A stretch of 64,000 nt of DNA from Chimonanthus salicifolius (taxonomy: Eukaryota; Streptophyta; Magnoliopsida; Laurales; Calycanthaceae), in assembly GCA_013350335.1 (NCBI GenBank), contig CM023539.1:17758223-17822222 (forward strand), written 5' to 3'. The translations under genes were made by a program, and so were the position numbers. The notes under the pieces were generated by a model that had not been told where the DNA came from, did not search any database, and worked only from the letters and a program-made list of their open reading frames with translations. Shown piece by piece: positions 44,096 through 55,835 of the stretch; position 1 is the stretch's first letter; the number at the start of each line of letters is the position of its first letter.

Positions 44096-45850
44096 CTAGT
44101 CATGATAAAAACTTATGACACTTTGTTGCTCTTCTTCTGAAACACAACGATGAATGACTTGATCCGCACATTGTTTGAACAGGTATGGGTCATCCCAAAT
44201 GAATTTTTGGACCTCTGTCAGAAATTTTGACCTATCTTGCTTAGTCCAATGCAGAGGCATTTGAGTAATGACTAGATAGTTCATAATGTTTGCGAACCAT
44301 GGTATTTGGGAGATTGACATGCGTTGCACTTCAGGGAAAGATTCAATGATAGGAGGAGTGTCATCAGTAAATTCATTTATCAGTCTAGACAGGTGATCTG
44401 CTACTACATTTTCAGAACCCTTTTTGTCCCTTATTTCGATATCAAATTCTTGTAGCAGAAGTATCCATCTGATCAAGCGTGACTTAGCATCTTTCTTTGA
44501 AAGAAGATACGTAAGTGATGTGTAGTCAGAGTAGACAACGATTTTCGAACCTACAAGGTAAACACGAAATTTGTCTAGGGCAAAGACTACAGCCAGCAGT
44601 TCCTTTTCCGTGGTGGAATAATGGAGTTGCGCATCGTTCAAGGTTTTACTGGCGTAGTAGATAACATGTGGTAATTTATTCACTCTTTGTCCTAAAACTG
44701 CTCCAATGGCATAATCTAAGGCATCGTACATGATTTCGAAGGGTACAGACCAATCAGGTGCCTGAATGATTGGAGCGGAGGTCAAAGCAGGTTTCAGTTT
44801 TTCAAAAGCGGTGACGCACTTTTCATCAAAATTGAAAACAATGTCCTTGGTCAGGAGTCTACAAAGAGGTCGAGATATGTCGCTAAAACCTTTGATGAAC
44901 CTTCTGTAAAATCCAGCATGACCTAGGAAGGACCTGATCGCTTTAACGGTTTGGGATTTTGGTAAATTAGATATCAAGTTGACATTCACTTTATCTACTT
45001 CAATTCCCTTATGAGAGATGATGTTCCCCAAGACTATTCCCTGTTTCACCATAAAGTGACATTTTTCCCAATTTAATATCAGGTTTTTTTCTTGCACCTG
45101 ATTAACACAAGTGTCAGATGGTGTAGGCACTGGTCAAAAGTAGACCCAAACACAGAGAAATCATCCATGAAGACTTCCAAGAAACGTTCCACCATATCGG
45201 AGAAAATGCTGATCATGCACCGTTGAAAAGTGGTAGGTGCATTGCACAACCCAAATGGCATACGGCGAAAGCGAACATACCAAATGGACAGGTGAAGGTG
45301 ATCTTCTCCTGATCCTCAGGAGCAACGTAGATCTGGTTATAGCAAAAATAACCGTCAAGAAAATAGTAGAATACATGACCGACTAAACGTTCAAGCATCT
45401 AATCGATGAATGGAAGAGGGAAGTGGTCCTTACGAGTGACAGTATTCAACTTACGGTAGTCAATGCAAACTCTCCAACACATTTGGATGCGGGTTTGCAC
45501 CAACTCATTATCCTAATTTTTTATTACCGTCACACCCGATTTCTTAGGTAAAACCTGTATCGGACTCACCCATGCACTGTCAGAGATCGGTAGATAATTT
45601 CCGCCTCGAGAAGTTTTAAAATCTCGGCTCTCACCACTTTATGCATTGCCGGATTTAGTCATCTCTGTGGTTCTCTAGATGCCTTGGAGTTCTCTTCCAA
45701 GTGAATTTTGTGCATGACCACAGAGGGGCTAATTCCTTTGACATCGGCAATGGACCATCCAATAGCTTCGCGGTGATCTTTTAAAACAACCAGGAGTTTA
45801 GACTCCTGTTCAGAAGTTAAATCGGAAGCTATGATAACAGGTAAAGTGTC
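44096..45850 (-). pseudogene. Athila reverse transcriptase and RNase H
   Basis: The N-terminal fingers are decayed (45850-45400; RVCIDYRKLN-like motif near 45460). The palm has MPFGLCNAPTTFQRCM and the catalytic FMDDFSVFG (about 45160). A 344-residue frame (44096-45130) continues with NWEKCHFMV, RSFLGHAGFYRRFIKGFS and the RNase H block, including EIMYDALDYAIGAVLGQ, TTEKELLAVVFALDKFR and VVADHLSRL. The first RNase H Asp is retained in MYDALDYA. Confidence 0.9.
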
Positions 45851-46010
45851 TTATGGTCCAAGATAAGAATATTTATGTGTCTCAGGGTGTGGCTTGAGCT
45901 CTAATTTTGGTGGCTTCTCCACAGAGGGGACCGAAACAGATTGACTAACAGGGAGAGGTTCAAATTTGATGAGCCTTTGCGCATATGGAGATGCGTCAAA
46001 CATAGCGTTC

Positions 46011-46256
46011 TGTGATACCCACCCCAACTTGATGTGGGAAAAGTGAAAAGTCCCACATCGGTTGGGAAGACTGAGAGAGGAGGGGTTATAAGTGGCTACC
46101 CCATGTTGATTCTTGTGCGAGGCCTTTTGGGCCGGGCCACATGTGCTCGGGCCAAAAAACAAAACCGTGCTGGTTCGAGCTTGTGTGCGAGGCCCAAAGC
46201 GGACAATATCACACTGAATCAAGCCCTAAACCCTGTGTTCGGGTCGGGTCGTTACA
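46011..46256 (+). repeat. TRIM 5' LTR
   Basis: It contains aagtcccacatcggttggg, a phrase recalling the LTRs at 20437-20793. Confidence 0.93.
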
Positions 46257-46374
46257 AATTTGGTATCAGAGCCGAGGCTCTACACTCAGACTGTGTGAGC
46301 TTTCCTCCTTCCCTGCAGTTTTTGAGTTGGACCGGATCAAGTCGGGGATGGCTCGAGGCTTTAGGGGGAGTGAT

Positions 46375-46615
46375 TGTGATACCCACCCAACCTGATGTGG
46401 GAAAAGTGAAAAGTCCCACATTGGTTGGGAAGATTGAGAGAGGAGGGGTTATAAGTACCCCATGTTGATTCTTGTGTGAGGTATTTTGGGCTGGGCCACG
46501 TGGACACGGGCCCAAAAACAAAACCGTGCTGGTTCGAGCTTGTGTACGAGTCCCAAAGCAGACAATATCACACTGAATTAAGCCCTAAGCCCTATGTTCG
46601 GGTCGGGTCGTTACA
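46375..46615 (+). repeat. TRIM 3' LTR
   Basis: It matches the 5' LTR with substitutions and short gaps, the largest a loss of about five bases around the ataagtggctacccc segment. Confidence 0.93.
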
Positions 46616-46739
46616 CGTTCGCTTCTTGTTTATCATTTTCATTGAATTCTGTGCTATAAGTGGACAAAACCTTCTCGAATGGGTCATCACTAATGAAGTG
46701 AAGGAATGACTCCTAGACAGAACTCTGGATCATATTAGC

Positions 46740-47300
46740 CTAGAACAGATCGTCAGTGCAGAGAGGTTGTCGACATAGGCCAAACACATTGAGTTCTGTC
46801 GTCAGATCTCCGAATGACAACCTAAGCATACCATCTTGGGAATTGATAACAGCTTTGGCATTGGCCAAGAATGGTAGTCCAAGAGTAACCGGAATGTGCC
46901 CACTTTCGTTCTGAACAGGTTGTGTATCCAACATCACAAAATCGACCGAAAAATAGAATTTTTCTTCTTTCATCAGAACTTCTTCTACCACACCTATGTG
47001 TGATAGTAGTGGGTTTTAACTCACCCAACCCTAACTGCTCATAGACTGAGTATGGTATTAGGCTGACGCTGGCTCCAAGATCTAGCAAAGCTTTGTCAAT
47101 TTCAATTGTACCAATGGTGTAAGCGATGGTTGGGCACCCAAGATCCTTGTGTTTTATTGGAACCCCTGTTGGATGAGTGAACTCGTATTTTCTACTAAAA
47201 ATGTCTTTTTGGGAGCATTGGTTTTTCGTTTCACCGTACAGAGGTCTTTCAAAAGTTTGGCATAGGAGGGTACCTGATATATAGCTTCAAGTAGAGGTAT
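46740..47300 (-). pseudogene. Athila protease region
   Basis: The active site reads LDLGASVSLIPYSVYEQLGLGEL at about 47085-47020 (in pieces: LDLGASVSLIPYS), an Asp-Leu-Gly-Ala-Ser form typical of Athila. In another frame the downstream LGLPFLANAKAVINSQDGML block follows (46740-46991), so a frameshift near 46990-47020 separates them. Confidence 0.85.
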
Positions 47301-47520
47301 ATTGATACGACATGTCTAAATACCTCTAGTATGTCACTATAGGGTACTCCTTTATTAGGATTGGCTAACCTTTGAGGGTACGGAGCTTTAGGTACAAAAG
47401 TATTTTTAGCAGGTGTTTCCGGTGAATTTTGGACAGAAGACGGACTAGGCGGGTCCTCTTGATGCTTTGGTTGACCAGCTGTCTAGCCTTCCTGTTGTCT
47501 AGGCAGTTCGACTTTGTTAT

Positions 47521-49002
47521 CTACTGTCTCCCAAACCTCAAGGTAGTAATGGAGTTAGCGTCGTCTGGATTAGATAACAAAACCTCATTCTGTCCATTGG
47601 GATTTGGGATAGGCGGACTGGGGAACTTGCATTTCTCTCTATCTCCTATCGCGGTGGCTAACTGCCCAAGCTGTGTTTCGAGCTTGTGCATAGCCTGCTG
47701 GGTGGACTGCATGAACTACTGCAACGTATCCTCAAGAGGGGGCTTACAATGTTTAGAAGGACCAGATTAATAGGATGGATTTGGTGGGGTGGATGATTTT
47801 GATATGGATGATATGGTTGGCTGGGCGCTTGAAACTGAGGAGGTTGATATGGCTGACCTTGATATTGAGGGGGTCCTTGACCTACTGAAGGTTGATTCTG
47901 ACGCCAAGAAAAATTTGGATGATTCCTCCAATTAGGATTGTATGTGGCAAAAAAAGGGGTTCCCTGCTGTCTTCCAAAATTATTAAGTGCGTTGGCCTGC
48001 TCGATTGAGCACTCAACATTCAATCCTATGGAATGACAATTTTGGACAGTGTGTCTTAAGTTAGAACACAATGCGCAAACTTCAGCATGCATTCCTAATG
48101 ATGGGTTCATCGCCTGAGACATCGCTAAAACATCTAATTTTTTTCGTTAGGTTTGTTAGCATAATCTTAACGTCAAAGTCATTGTTAACTTCGTACAAAC
48201 CTCTTCTCTTTGCGGTTTGTCTTGAATTCTCTCTTTTGGAGAAGTCTCATCGCTGAGAACTTTCCATCCTTTTGTTTGCAGTTAGTTTTGAAAATTCCCC
48301 ACCCTTCATAGACTCGACCATTGTGCGGTTCGATGTGGTTAAGCCATCATAAAATAATTGCACGAGTCTCCCCTTTTCAAAGTCGTGGTGGAGGCATTTA
48401 CTCAACGTATCTTTGAATCCTTACCATGACTCACAGAATTGTTCACCCCCATTCTGATTAAAGTTTGAAATTTCTTTCTTAACGGCGTTAGTTTTTTATA
48501 TAGGGAAAAATTTATTTAAAAACTTGTTGACCAACTGATCCCAAGTTGTGATGAAATTTGCAGGTAGAGAATTTAGCCAATATTTCATTTTTTCTTTGAG
48601 ATAAAAAGGAAATAAATGAAGTCTAATGGATTCATCAATGATGCCTTGAAATTTGACAGTGGCGCAGATTTCTAAGAATTTGTTAACATCTAGGTAAGGG
48701 TCCTCACGATGAATTCTATGGAATGCAGGTAAAAGATGTAATAGAGCTGGTTTGAGTTCAAAGGCCACATTAGTTGCTGGAACAACTATGCCTGATGGTG
48801 TATTGGGTGTGACTGCTGAAAAGTAGTCTTGGAAGGTTTTCTCTTTGACTCTTTCTCCGACCATATTAGGTGATGGTGGTGGTGATGAAGGTGGATTATT
48901 TATGACTGAGCTAGACTGAGTTCCGGACGCAACGATTGGTAAACCGACAGAAAATGTAACTTGAACCAAAAGACTGTCAGAGTCACGACACCAATAATTC
49001 AT
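47521..49002 (-). pseudogene. Athila gag
   Basis: The N-terminal part (48496-49002) has a Pro/Ser stretch PPSSPPPSPNM, FQDYFSAVTPNTPSGIVVP, LKPALLHLLPAFH and the capsid end LPANFITTWDQLVNKFLNKFF. It then decays through 48480-48130. A second open part (47658-48122) carries one intact CX2CX4HX4C zinc knuckle (CALCSNLRHTVQNC) and a Gln/Pro-rich tail. The gag at 58048-58710 is a close relative. Confidence 0.9.
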
Positions 49003-50392
49003 ACACAGACACGATCATTCACGCTCAACCAAATTCACACAAGGAAATGCCTAAATCTAAATTTGAATTGCACTATTGTAGTCAAATTATTATTGGGTTC
49101 TATAGGGATCCTAAAAACTAGACCTTGTTCCTAATTTTCTCTCCAAATAATCTATTTTTTCGATGAGAGTTTAACCTCAAGATGGCCAGGTAAGTGGGGG
49201 AGCACACGGCATCTCTTCCCAGCTTATCCTTAGATCATGCTCGACCTCATGTATTGGTGACAGAACTACCTTTAGACACCATTCTTGAAGATAAACTATT
49301 CACCGGTTACTAAAATTAATTTAGATCGAAAAGGTTTCTAATGAGCATGAAACCCTAAAACCTAGCCTAATGGTTCCTTAATTGATTTTATTAAGGGAAT
49401 GCATGAACCAATTTTACTATCTTATTTTTCTACATATTGTGAAAAATGCAATCCTAATTTACCACATAGCATTCAAGCAAATATGCAAACACTAATCAAT
49501 CAAATATACGCTAATGCATGAATACTAACATCCTAAATGCATGAACAATTTAAATGTGCAAACTAATTAAAGAAAATAAAAGAACACCCTAAAAAAATTC
49601 TATATGAATGCATGAGAAAAAATAAAATCAAAAGATGGTGATTAGGCACTCACCTTAGCCAAATATGCATATTTCCAACAATTTTTAAGCGCGCATTTAA
49701 AAAAATCTGCAAAACAACACATACAAGCCTTGGTGTAGATTTTAATTAAAAAATGCATAAACCTAGCCTAAATGCATTTGCCCTAAAGTTATAACTAGTG
49801 GAGGAAATATAATATATGTAACCTAATTAAAAGTTTAAATTAAGTCAAGGCCATATAAATTCCACCAAATTAATTTAAGATTTAAGATGCACATGTTTCC
49901 ATTGAAATTTTTATTTGTAGAAATCATATTTAAAAAATTTTCCAAAGTTAGATGAGATTCTAAATTTAGAAAATTTCTAAGTTTGGAAATTGTCTAAAAT
50001 TAAAAGTTTCCAAAATTAGACTACTTTCCAAAAATAGATTTTTTTAAAAATAGATCACTTTCTAAATATAAATTATTGCTGAATTAATACATATCTCCAA
50101 GATTAGAAAATTTTAGCTAAAAGAGGAAACTAATAAATTAGAAAATTTCTAAAAATAGAAAATTCTAATTACACAGTTTCTAAATTTAGCAATTTTCTAA
50201 ATTTAAATTAATTCTAGAATTATTGATATTTTCAAAGATCTCTAATGTAAGGAAACCTTCTAAAATTAGAATTTCTAAAAATAGAAATTTCTAATTTTAA
50301 AGAGTTACCTAATTTAGAAACTTCTAAAAATAGCTTATTTTTTTTCAAAATCACATACATCTAATGGTACACAATTTCAATTTTGATTTCTC
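49003..50392 (-). other. Athila leader, AT-rich
   Basis: Untranslated leader between primer-binding site and gag. From about 49900 to 50340 it is dominated by degenerate repeats of ttctaaaattagaaa in both orientations, giving many weak palindromes. The phrase gtgattaggcactcacc parallels agtgcctaaaccac of the plus-strand relative (57470). Confidence 0.6.
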
Positions 50393-50409
50393 TGGCAATG
50401 GCGCCAAAA
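50393..50409 (-). promoter_or_regulatory. Athila primer-binding site (tRNA-Asp type)
   Basis: The reverse complement reads TTTTGGCGCCATTGCCA. TGGCGCCGTTGCC is the tRNA-Asp site known for Athila, here with one G to A change. Confidence 0.9.
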
Positions 50410-50412
50410 CTT

Positions 50413-51851
50413 TTGTGTTTTAAATTTAACTTGCAAGCGCACGAACCAATTAATAATGTAGTGAATGAGTGCGAGGTCGAACCCAAGGGAAATCAACAAC
50501 ATATGTATGAAAATAAAAATGGCACCATTAAAATAATGTCATTTAAGAAAATAAAATTATGGAATTAATTCTTAAACATGATATCTAATTTTCTGAAACA
50601 TAGAGTTATTTGCTTAATTCAACAAAATCCAAATTAACATCTAACATTGAAAATATATTAAATTTGAGATCTAAAGTTAATACATTCAAAGTTTAATTAA
50701 CATGGTGGAGAGAAATTAAACCATCTCAACTTAACTTAAAATCAATTAATTAAGAAACAAATATAATATTTCGAACGTAGCTCAGAAAAGATTTTAAAGA
50801 ATTGAATGAATAAAATAAAATAAAAGAATAAACATAAACAAAACATAAACTATTTACAACTGGACAGAGACAAGTTCTCAAGCGGACATCATATCCCATA
50901 TTAGTAAAATAAATGCGTGACCTAGACTATGGAACTCACATTAATTTCTAAATTTTATTTCATGTCTTCATTTAAAAATTAGTCTTAGAAGAAATAATAT
51001 GAGTTTCATTAAACAAAAATTAATCAAATTAAACCTTAGGTTAAATCGAATTTCTACTCGAAATTTCATGTCTAATTATTTCGAATACCCTAAAAAGAGT
51101 CTTAGAATGAAAGATTCAAGTTCAATTTCTCCTAAAATCACGATGTTTAACTTTGAGAAATTTTTAGATTAAATCTTCAACATATAACCATAAAAAGATT
51201 AAAATCAAAATTTAAACATTTATAAATAAAATCCTTAAACAGGAAAAACCAATAGTCTAAACAACTATGCCTCAAATTTATTTCATTAGTGGGGAAAAAA
51301 ATTTAGAATTACAATACTAGGATGTATATTAAAAATTCAAGAATTACAATGCATGAATTAAAATAATGCCAACCTGAAATTCGAATTTAGCACTACTCCT
51401 CTTGATCTTCTCTTCTCCTATCTCAATGCACTGGTTCAACCATTGGCTCTGGTCCATTTTCTCATGGAGTCTAGACCCATATTTATAGTGTAGAAATGGA
51501 GGGAGACATCATACGATTTTAAGATTTGCAAAAATCTATTCAATCGTATGTGATATGCGCATAATGGAGAGTGGAAAATCCCCAAAAGATTTTGATTTTA
51601 TCTTTGCTGACTCATCAAATATCCAAATCCCATCACCCCACAGGGTTTTCCTCGTGATATTTTCCTCATACGAAAATCCCATCTTGATTTAGGCCTCATA
51701 CGATTGTAGCTTGTGGGATTTGGAGAAGATTTTTCCAAAAGTTTCTCATTCTTTTATTCTCTCCATTTTTCTCTCAAAGTCAAATCCTCTCATATGATTC
51801 CTCATTGTTTCATGAGCATATTACATTCCAATTTAGGCTCCGTGCGTTATT
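50413..51851 (-). repeat. Athila 5' LTR (minus strand)
   Basis: On the minus strand it ends …ggttcgacctcgcac…gtgcgcttgcaag…aaaacaca next to the primer-binding site. This parallels the end of the plus-strand Athila LTR at 57150-57235. The start of the LTR is not certain because the plus-strand element begins at 51852. Confidence 0.75.
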
Positions 51852-52339
51852 TGATAAGTTCATAATTATTACATATTTTACTTCTAAAATTATTATTGTT
51901 AGTATCTCATATTAATTAATTTTGTCTAATTAATTGTGTCTTATGTGTTTTTAGGTTGGGGTATTTTCTAAACCTAAAGATTGCCTAATTAAGCAAAATT
52001 GATGGGTTTTCAAAGCTTAGACTGATGCTCGAAATAATGGACTAAAAATCGGCATGTTTCTCAAAAGGCTGTGGAACAACTCAAAGATACCCGTTGCCCA
52101 GTGGCCATTCAGTGGTTGGTTGAGCTTGTTGTTTATTGGCACTTAAATAAGATTGTGTCAAGTTCTTTAATGAAGAAGACAAGGAAGCGAGCAAAATGAA
52201 AGAGTTGTCCAAAAAAAGATAAGCAGGCAACCAGTTAGCAAAGAAAACCCATTTCAATCACAGGTACAGATAAAGAAAGTCAGCAAAGAGATGGGATTGA
52301 AAGGGATTGTTTACACATTGAGAAAGTCGGGAGAAGTGC
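51852..52339 (+). repeat. Athila 5' LTR, first part
   Basis: Starts TGATAAGTTCATAATTATT, with ttaggttggggtatttt at about 51952. It is interrupted at 52339, with target duplication AGTGC at 52335-52339. Confidence 0.75.
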
Positions 52340-53039
52340 TGTAACGCCCGCCCCATTTTCACCGAAAACAGAGTCTATTTTTTTTTTTTGAAATGGAGAG
52401 TGAGAGAGGGCGCGGACGTCACGACGCGAGTTAAGTCCGAACTTATAAAGCCAGGCCCTTAACTGGCCAACCCCATGCGTGCGAGGAACGAAGTCCACGA
52501 GTACGGTTCAAGCGTAGGAAGTAAGCTCGCAGAACATAATTACATGCGGAACATTATAATAGATACTATCCTACCGGTTTTAGATAGAAGGGAAGATACA
52601 ACATTAAATTACCAAAATACTCCCATGCTCATAATTATGTCTCAAAATGTTAACGTACAGAGTTTAATCCAGACCATAGTAAGAAATCCAAAATTATTAC
52701 AATTCAACAAGCTAAGTTACTTAAGTTACAACTTTTCCAAAATAAAACTTTGATAAACAAAGTAGCCGCTTTCCCAAGCTCCTAAGCTTGACTCCCGTCT
52801 CGTCCATTGTTTCCTCCGTCTCCTGTGTCACCAGCTAGGGTGGAAGTAGGGCGTTATTCAACGCGCCCAGTAGGACTCCGAGTAGGGCTAGAATAGGGAT
52901 TAGTGATAACATGCATACTGATAACAATACTGATAATAATATAATAAAATCATATGATGAATACCATGCCATGGGTGTCTATGTCATGTGTCCCACCCAT
53001 CATCCACATCATCATAAATGTCATATCCCCCTTGACGGC

Positions 53040-53360
53040 AAATCCTCGTCAAGGTGTCCCCATGCTTGCTTCTCGGTCGCCCCAAAGGAGCATGGACTTC
53101 GATTATAGCATAAGAGCTATCCCCATGCCTGATTCTCGGTCGCCCCGACGAAGCATGGACTCCGGTTATAGCGTAAGAGCTATCCCCATGCCTGATTCTC
53201 GGTCGCCCCGACGGAGCATGGACTCCGGTTATAGCATAAGAGCTATCCCCATGCCTGATTCTCGGTCGCCCTGACGGAGCATGGACTCCGGTTATAGCAT
53301 AAGAGCTATCCCCATGCCTGATTCTTGGTCGCCCCGACGGAGCATGGACTCCGGTTTCAT
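53040..53360. repeat. 64-bp tandem repeat, about 5 units
   Basis: Units contain ccccatgcctgattctcgg, cgccccgacggagcatgg and tatagcataagagctat. The first unit is diverged. In the sister LTR only one copy of this unit is present (about 33488-33535). Confidence 0.9.
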
Positions 53361-54074
53361 TATTTTCCCGCCCATGCCATGCATGAGATGTAAGTGCATT
53401 ATGCTATGTAATATACATATATATCTCATAAACTTAATATATCATACATAGCCATATAATGCATAACATTAAAACTATAAACCATAGTATGAATATATAA
53501 TTCATAAAAAAAAAAAAAACCATCATAATACAAATCACATAATTATTAAAATAGATTAAAACAACCATCACATATCCACGGCTTACAAAGAGGTAGGAAT
53601 CCCACCGAATACCACTTAGCGTCCGGTTACATTTCCGTTTGATAGTCCGGTCGCCGATCACGTATCGTTTGCGACGCCCGATACCTTATTACACATTTAC
53701 TGAATTAGTCCGTATTTTATTTCATGATTAAATCTCTAACTGATCATAAACCTAGGTCCATTAATGATCTTTAATCATGTCACAAGATTATCATAAATCA
53801 GCCCTTATCTTAGCCTCTTTTTCCATTGATTTAAAACACATCCATAAATCCAATTTTGGCCATTTTAAATATTCTGAATTGCGAGACTAAAACACAGCAT
53901 CTATCCATTTCATTTATGTACATTCTAAGTCCAAAATTCATCCATAACTTAGATCCATTAAGGATTCATTAATCATGATCTGGCATCATACAATCAGTCC
54001 CTTTAATTTAACATAATCTCCATCCCTCCTACCGGATTAACAGTGATTTCTGAAGATATTCAAAACTGTACATT

Positions 54075-54690
54075 TCGATTCAGTCGACTGAATTACAAGT
54101 TCAGTTGACTGAATCAGTAGTTCAGTCGGCTGACTTCAAATCAGATTGTCTGTTTGTCTTGCCAATTCAGTTTCAGTCGACTGAAATACACATTCAGTTG
54201 GCTGAAACATGGTCCGTACCCCTTTCAGTCGATTGAATCTCAGATTCAGTCGGCTGACTTTGAATCAGGTAGTCTGTTTGTCTTGTCAGTTTATTTTCAG
54301 TCGACTGAATCATAGATTCAGTCGGCTGAACTATCAACCATCCCTTTACGTGTTTAATAAGTATCCATTCAAGTCGACTGAATCGTATATTCAGTCGGCT
54401 GAATCTTCCAGAACCTTTTTCTTATCCGAGAAGTTTGTGTTCAGGCGACTGAATCGTAAGATTCAGTCGGCTGAAACTCCCAGAACTCATTCTATTATCA
54501 GCCACCATTAGTTCAGTCGACTGAATCCCTCATTCAGTCGGCTGAAACTCCCAGAAACTTGTTTCTGAATCGTTTATCACTAGTTCAGTCGACTGAATCT
54601 CTGATTCAGTCGGCTGAAACTCCCAGAACTTCGTTTCTGGTTCGTTCATTTCTGTTCAGTTGACTGAATCTCGGATTCAGTCGACTGACT
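54075..54690. repeat. Array of paired palindromes TTCAGTCGACTGAAT
   Basis: Nine to ten pairs. In each, TTCAGTCGACTGAAT (itself a palindrome) is followed after 5-7 bp by ATTCAGTCGGCTGAA. Pairs recur about every 70 bp with spacers such as ctcccagaac. The core GTCGAC is conserved in most left members, and the right member usually has CGGC. No coding sense is likely, although the repeats leave a 100-residue open frame at 54209-54511. Confidence 0.92.
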
Positions 54691-54776
54691 GTTTTGTCAG
54701 TCCTTTCCATTGCATGTTTTGGACTTCCTTCCTTCGCGATTTCTCTTAAAAGAACCATAACAACATGTTTGGAAAT

Positions 54777-54782
54777 ACTTAC
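54777..54782 (-). promoter_or_regulatory. Splice-donor-like site in solo LTR
   Basis: On the minus strand GGATTgtaagtattt, at the position equivalent to 35472-35477 in the sister LTR. The palindrome array begins about 85 bp downstream. Confidence 0.4.
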
Positions 54783-55835
54783 AATCCTTGGTTGTCCCGA
54801 TTGTCTCTTGCTCCTCTTGCTCCTTAGCCTTTCTCCTTCTTCTTCCTCCTTGATACTTGGCCAATGGTGGCTTGATTAAGGTAAGGTCACCAAGGTTTGG
54901 TTCGGCCAAGGTGTAGCAGTTTTGAGAGAGAAAAACGGAGGAGGGAATGGGAAAATATCTCAAGTCTTGGGTCTTAGGAGTGATCGGCCAACTCTTAGCT
55001 TCTTCTTCCCTTCTTCCTAAATTTCTTTCTCTTCTTTTCTCCTTAGTGTTTTCTTTGGAAGAGAGGGGAGGACGGTTTTGGTGTGTGAGGGAGAGAGGGA
55101 GAGAGTGAGAGCGAGATGGGTGTAATGATTGGTTTGACTCCCTCCACCAACCAAGCATGGAGGGGGGGGGGGGGGTATGGGCTTGCATGCCCCCAATTTT
55201 AGGGCCTTTGTCCCCTTAGTGGGGGTGGTTGGAATGGGTTTGACCACTTAACCATCATTAACTAAATCAATCTAATTCAACTTATCCTTAGATTAGTTTA
55301 ATTAATTTATTCCTACTTAATTTTAATCCCATTAATTTCTCTTTCCAAGAAATCCACCCAGGGTTGACTAAGTCAACCATGGTGGTCGGCCCCACTACCC
55401 TTGGGTCCACACGCCACCTCAATTTGATGAGGTGGAGGTGGGCCCCATTTGGCCATATCACTTTAATTCCATTAATTTTAACTTAGATAATTTTACAATA
55501 ATTTTAATCAATCTAATTCGCCTTAATCCACCTTAGTCCTCTCAATTTACTCATGGTTGACCAAGTCAACCATGATGGTTGGCCCCACCTTTGCCTTGGT
55601 GTTTTGAGTTAATTTTTGATCTATTTGGGTCCCACATGGTATTCGGGTCCACTTTGACCATTGTTGACCCTTTTTATGGATCCCATTAAATCCATGGTCC
55701 ATTGGGCCATACTTGGGCCTTTACTCAAATTTTTTTGATCCATTTCACATCCATGACATCAAATTTCCTATTTTTTCCATTATTATAATAAATAAATGCC
55801 ATATATTCATTGATTTAAAAATTCGGGCTATTACA

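Larger units (their letters stand above)
46011..46615 (+). mobile_element. Complete TRIM, 605 bp, inside Athila pol
   Basis: LTRs at 46011-46256 (246 bp) and 46375-46615 (241 bp), both starting TGTGATACCCACC and ending GTCGTTACA. The primer-binding site tggtatcagagcc is at 46261-46273 and the purine tract ttagggggagtg at 46361-46372. The 118-bp interior cannot encode protein. A perfect target duplication CGTTC lies at 46006-46010 and 46616-46620. It depends entirely on other elements for replication. Confidence 0.95.
41000..51851 (-). mobile_element. Ty3-gypsy Athila element, defective
   Basis: Minus-strand element with its 5' LTR on the right (50413 to about 51851), a tRNA-Asp-type primer-binding site (50393-50409), leader, gag, protease, reverse transcriptase, RNase H and integrase, then the family's GTTTGGGGGTATT-type motif (about 42735-42760) and a long 3' region. 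The left LTR was not found. Reading frames carry many stops. A 605-bp TRIM lies between protease and reverse transcriptase. A plus-strand Athila relative begins at 51852. Confidence 0.88.
52340..55835 (-). mobile_element. Solo LTR of a Ty3-gypsy element, 3496 bp
   Basis: It runs from TGTAACGCCCGCC to GGGCTATTACA with a perfect target duplication AGTGC (52335-52339 and 55836-55840). It is the sister of 32560-36600, sharing gcggacgtcacgacgcgag, ccttaactggccaacccc, ggcttacaaagaggtaggaa and gatagtccggtcgccg. Internal arrays differ: a 64-bp tandem repeat (53040-53360) and a large palindrome array (54075-54690). A run of about 14 G lies near 55162. Confidence 0.93.

Noticed and set aside
46258..46273. 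tRNA gene
   Set aside because: The tRNA-like match here and at the other TGGTATCAGAGC sites is the retroelement primer-binding site. No cloverleaf is present.
54209..54511. 100-residue ORF with repeated FSRLN-like motifs
   Set aside because: Produced by the palindrome array in the solo LTR and not a protein repeat family.
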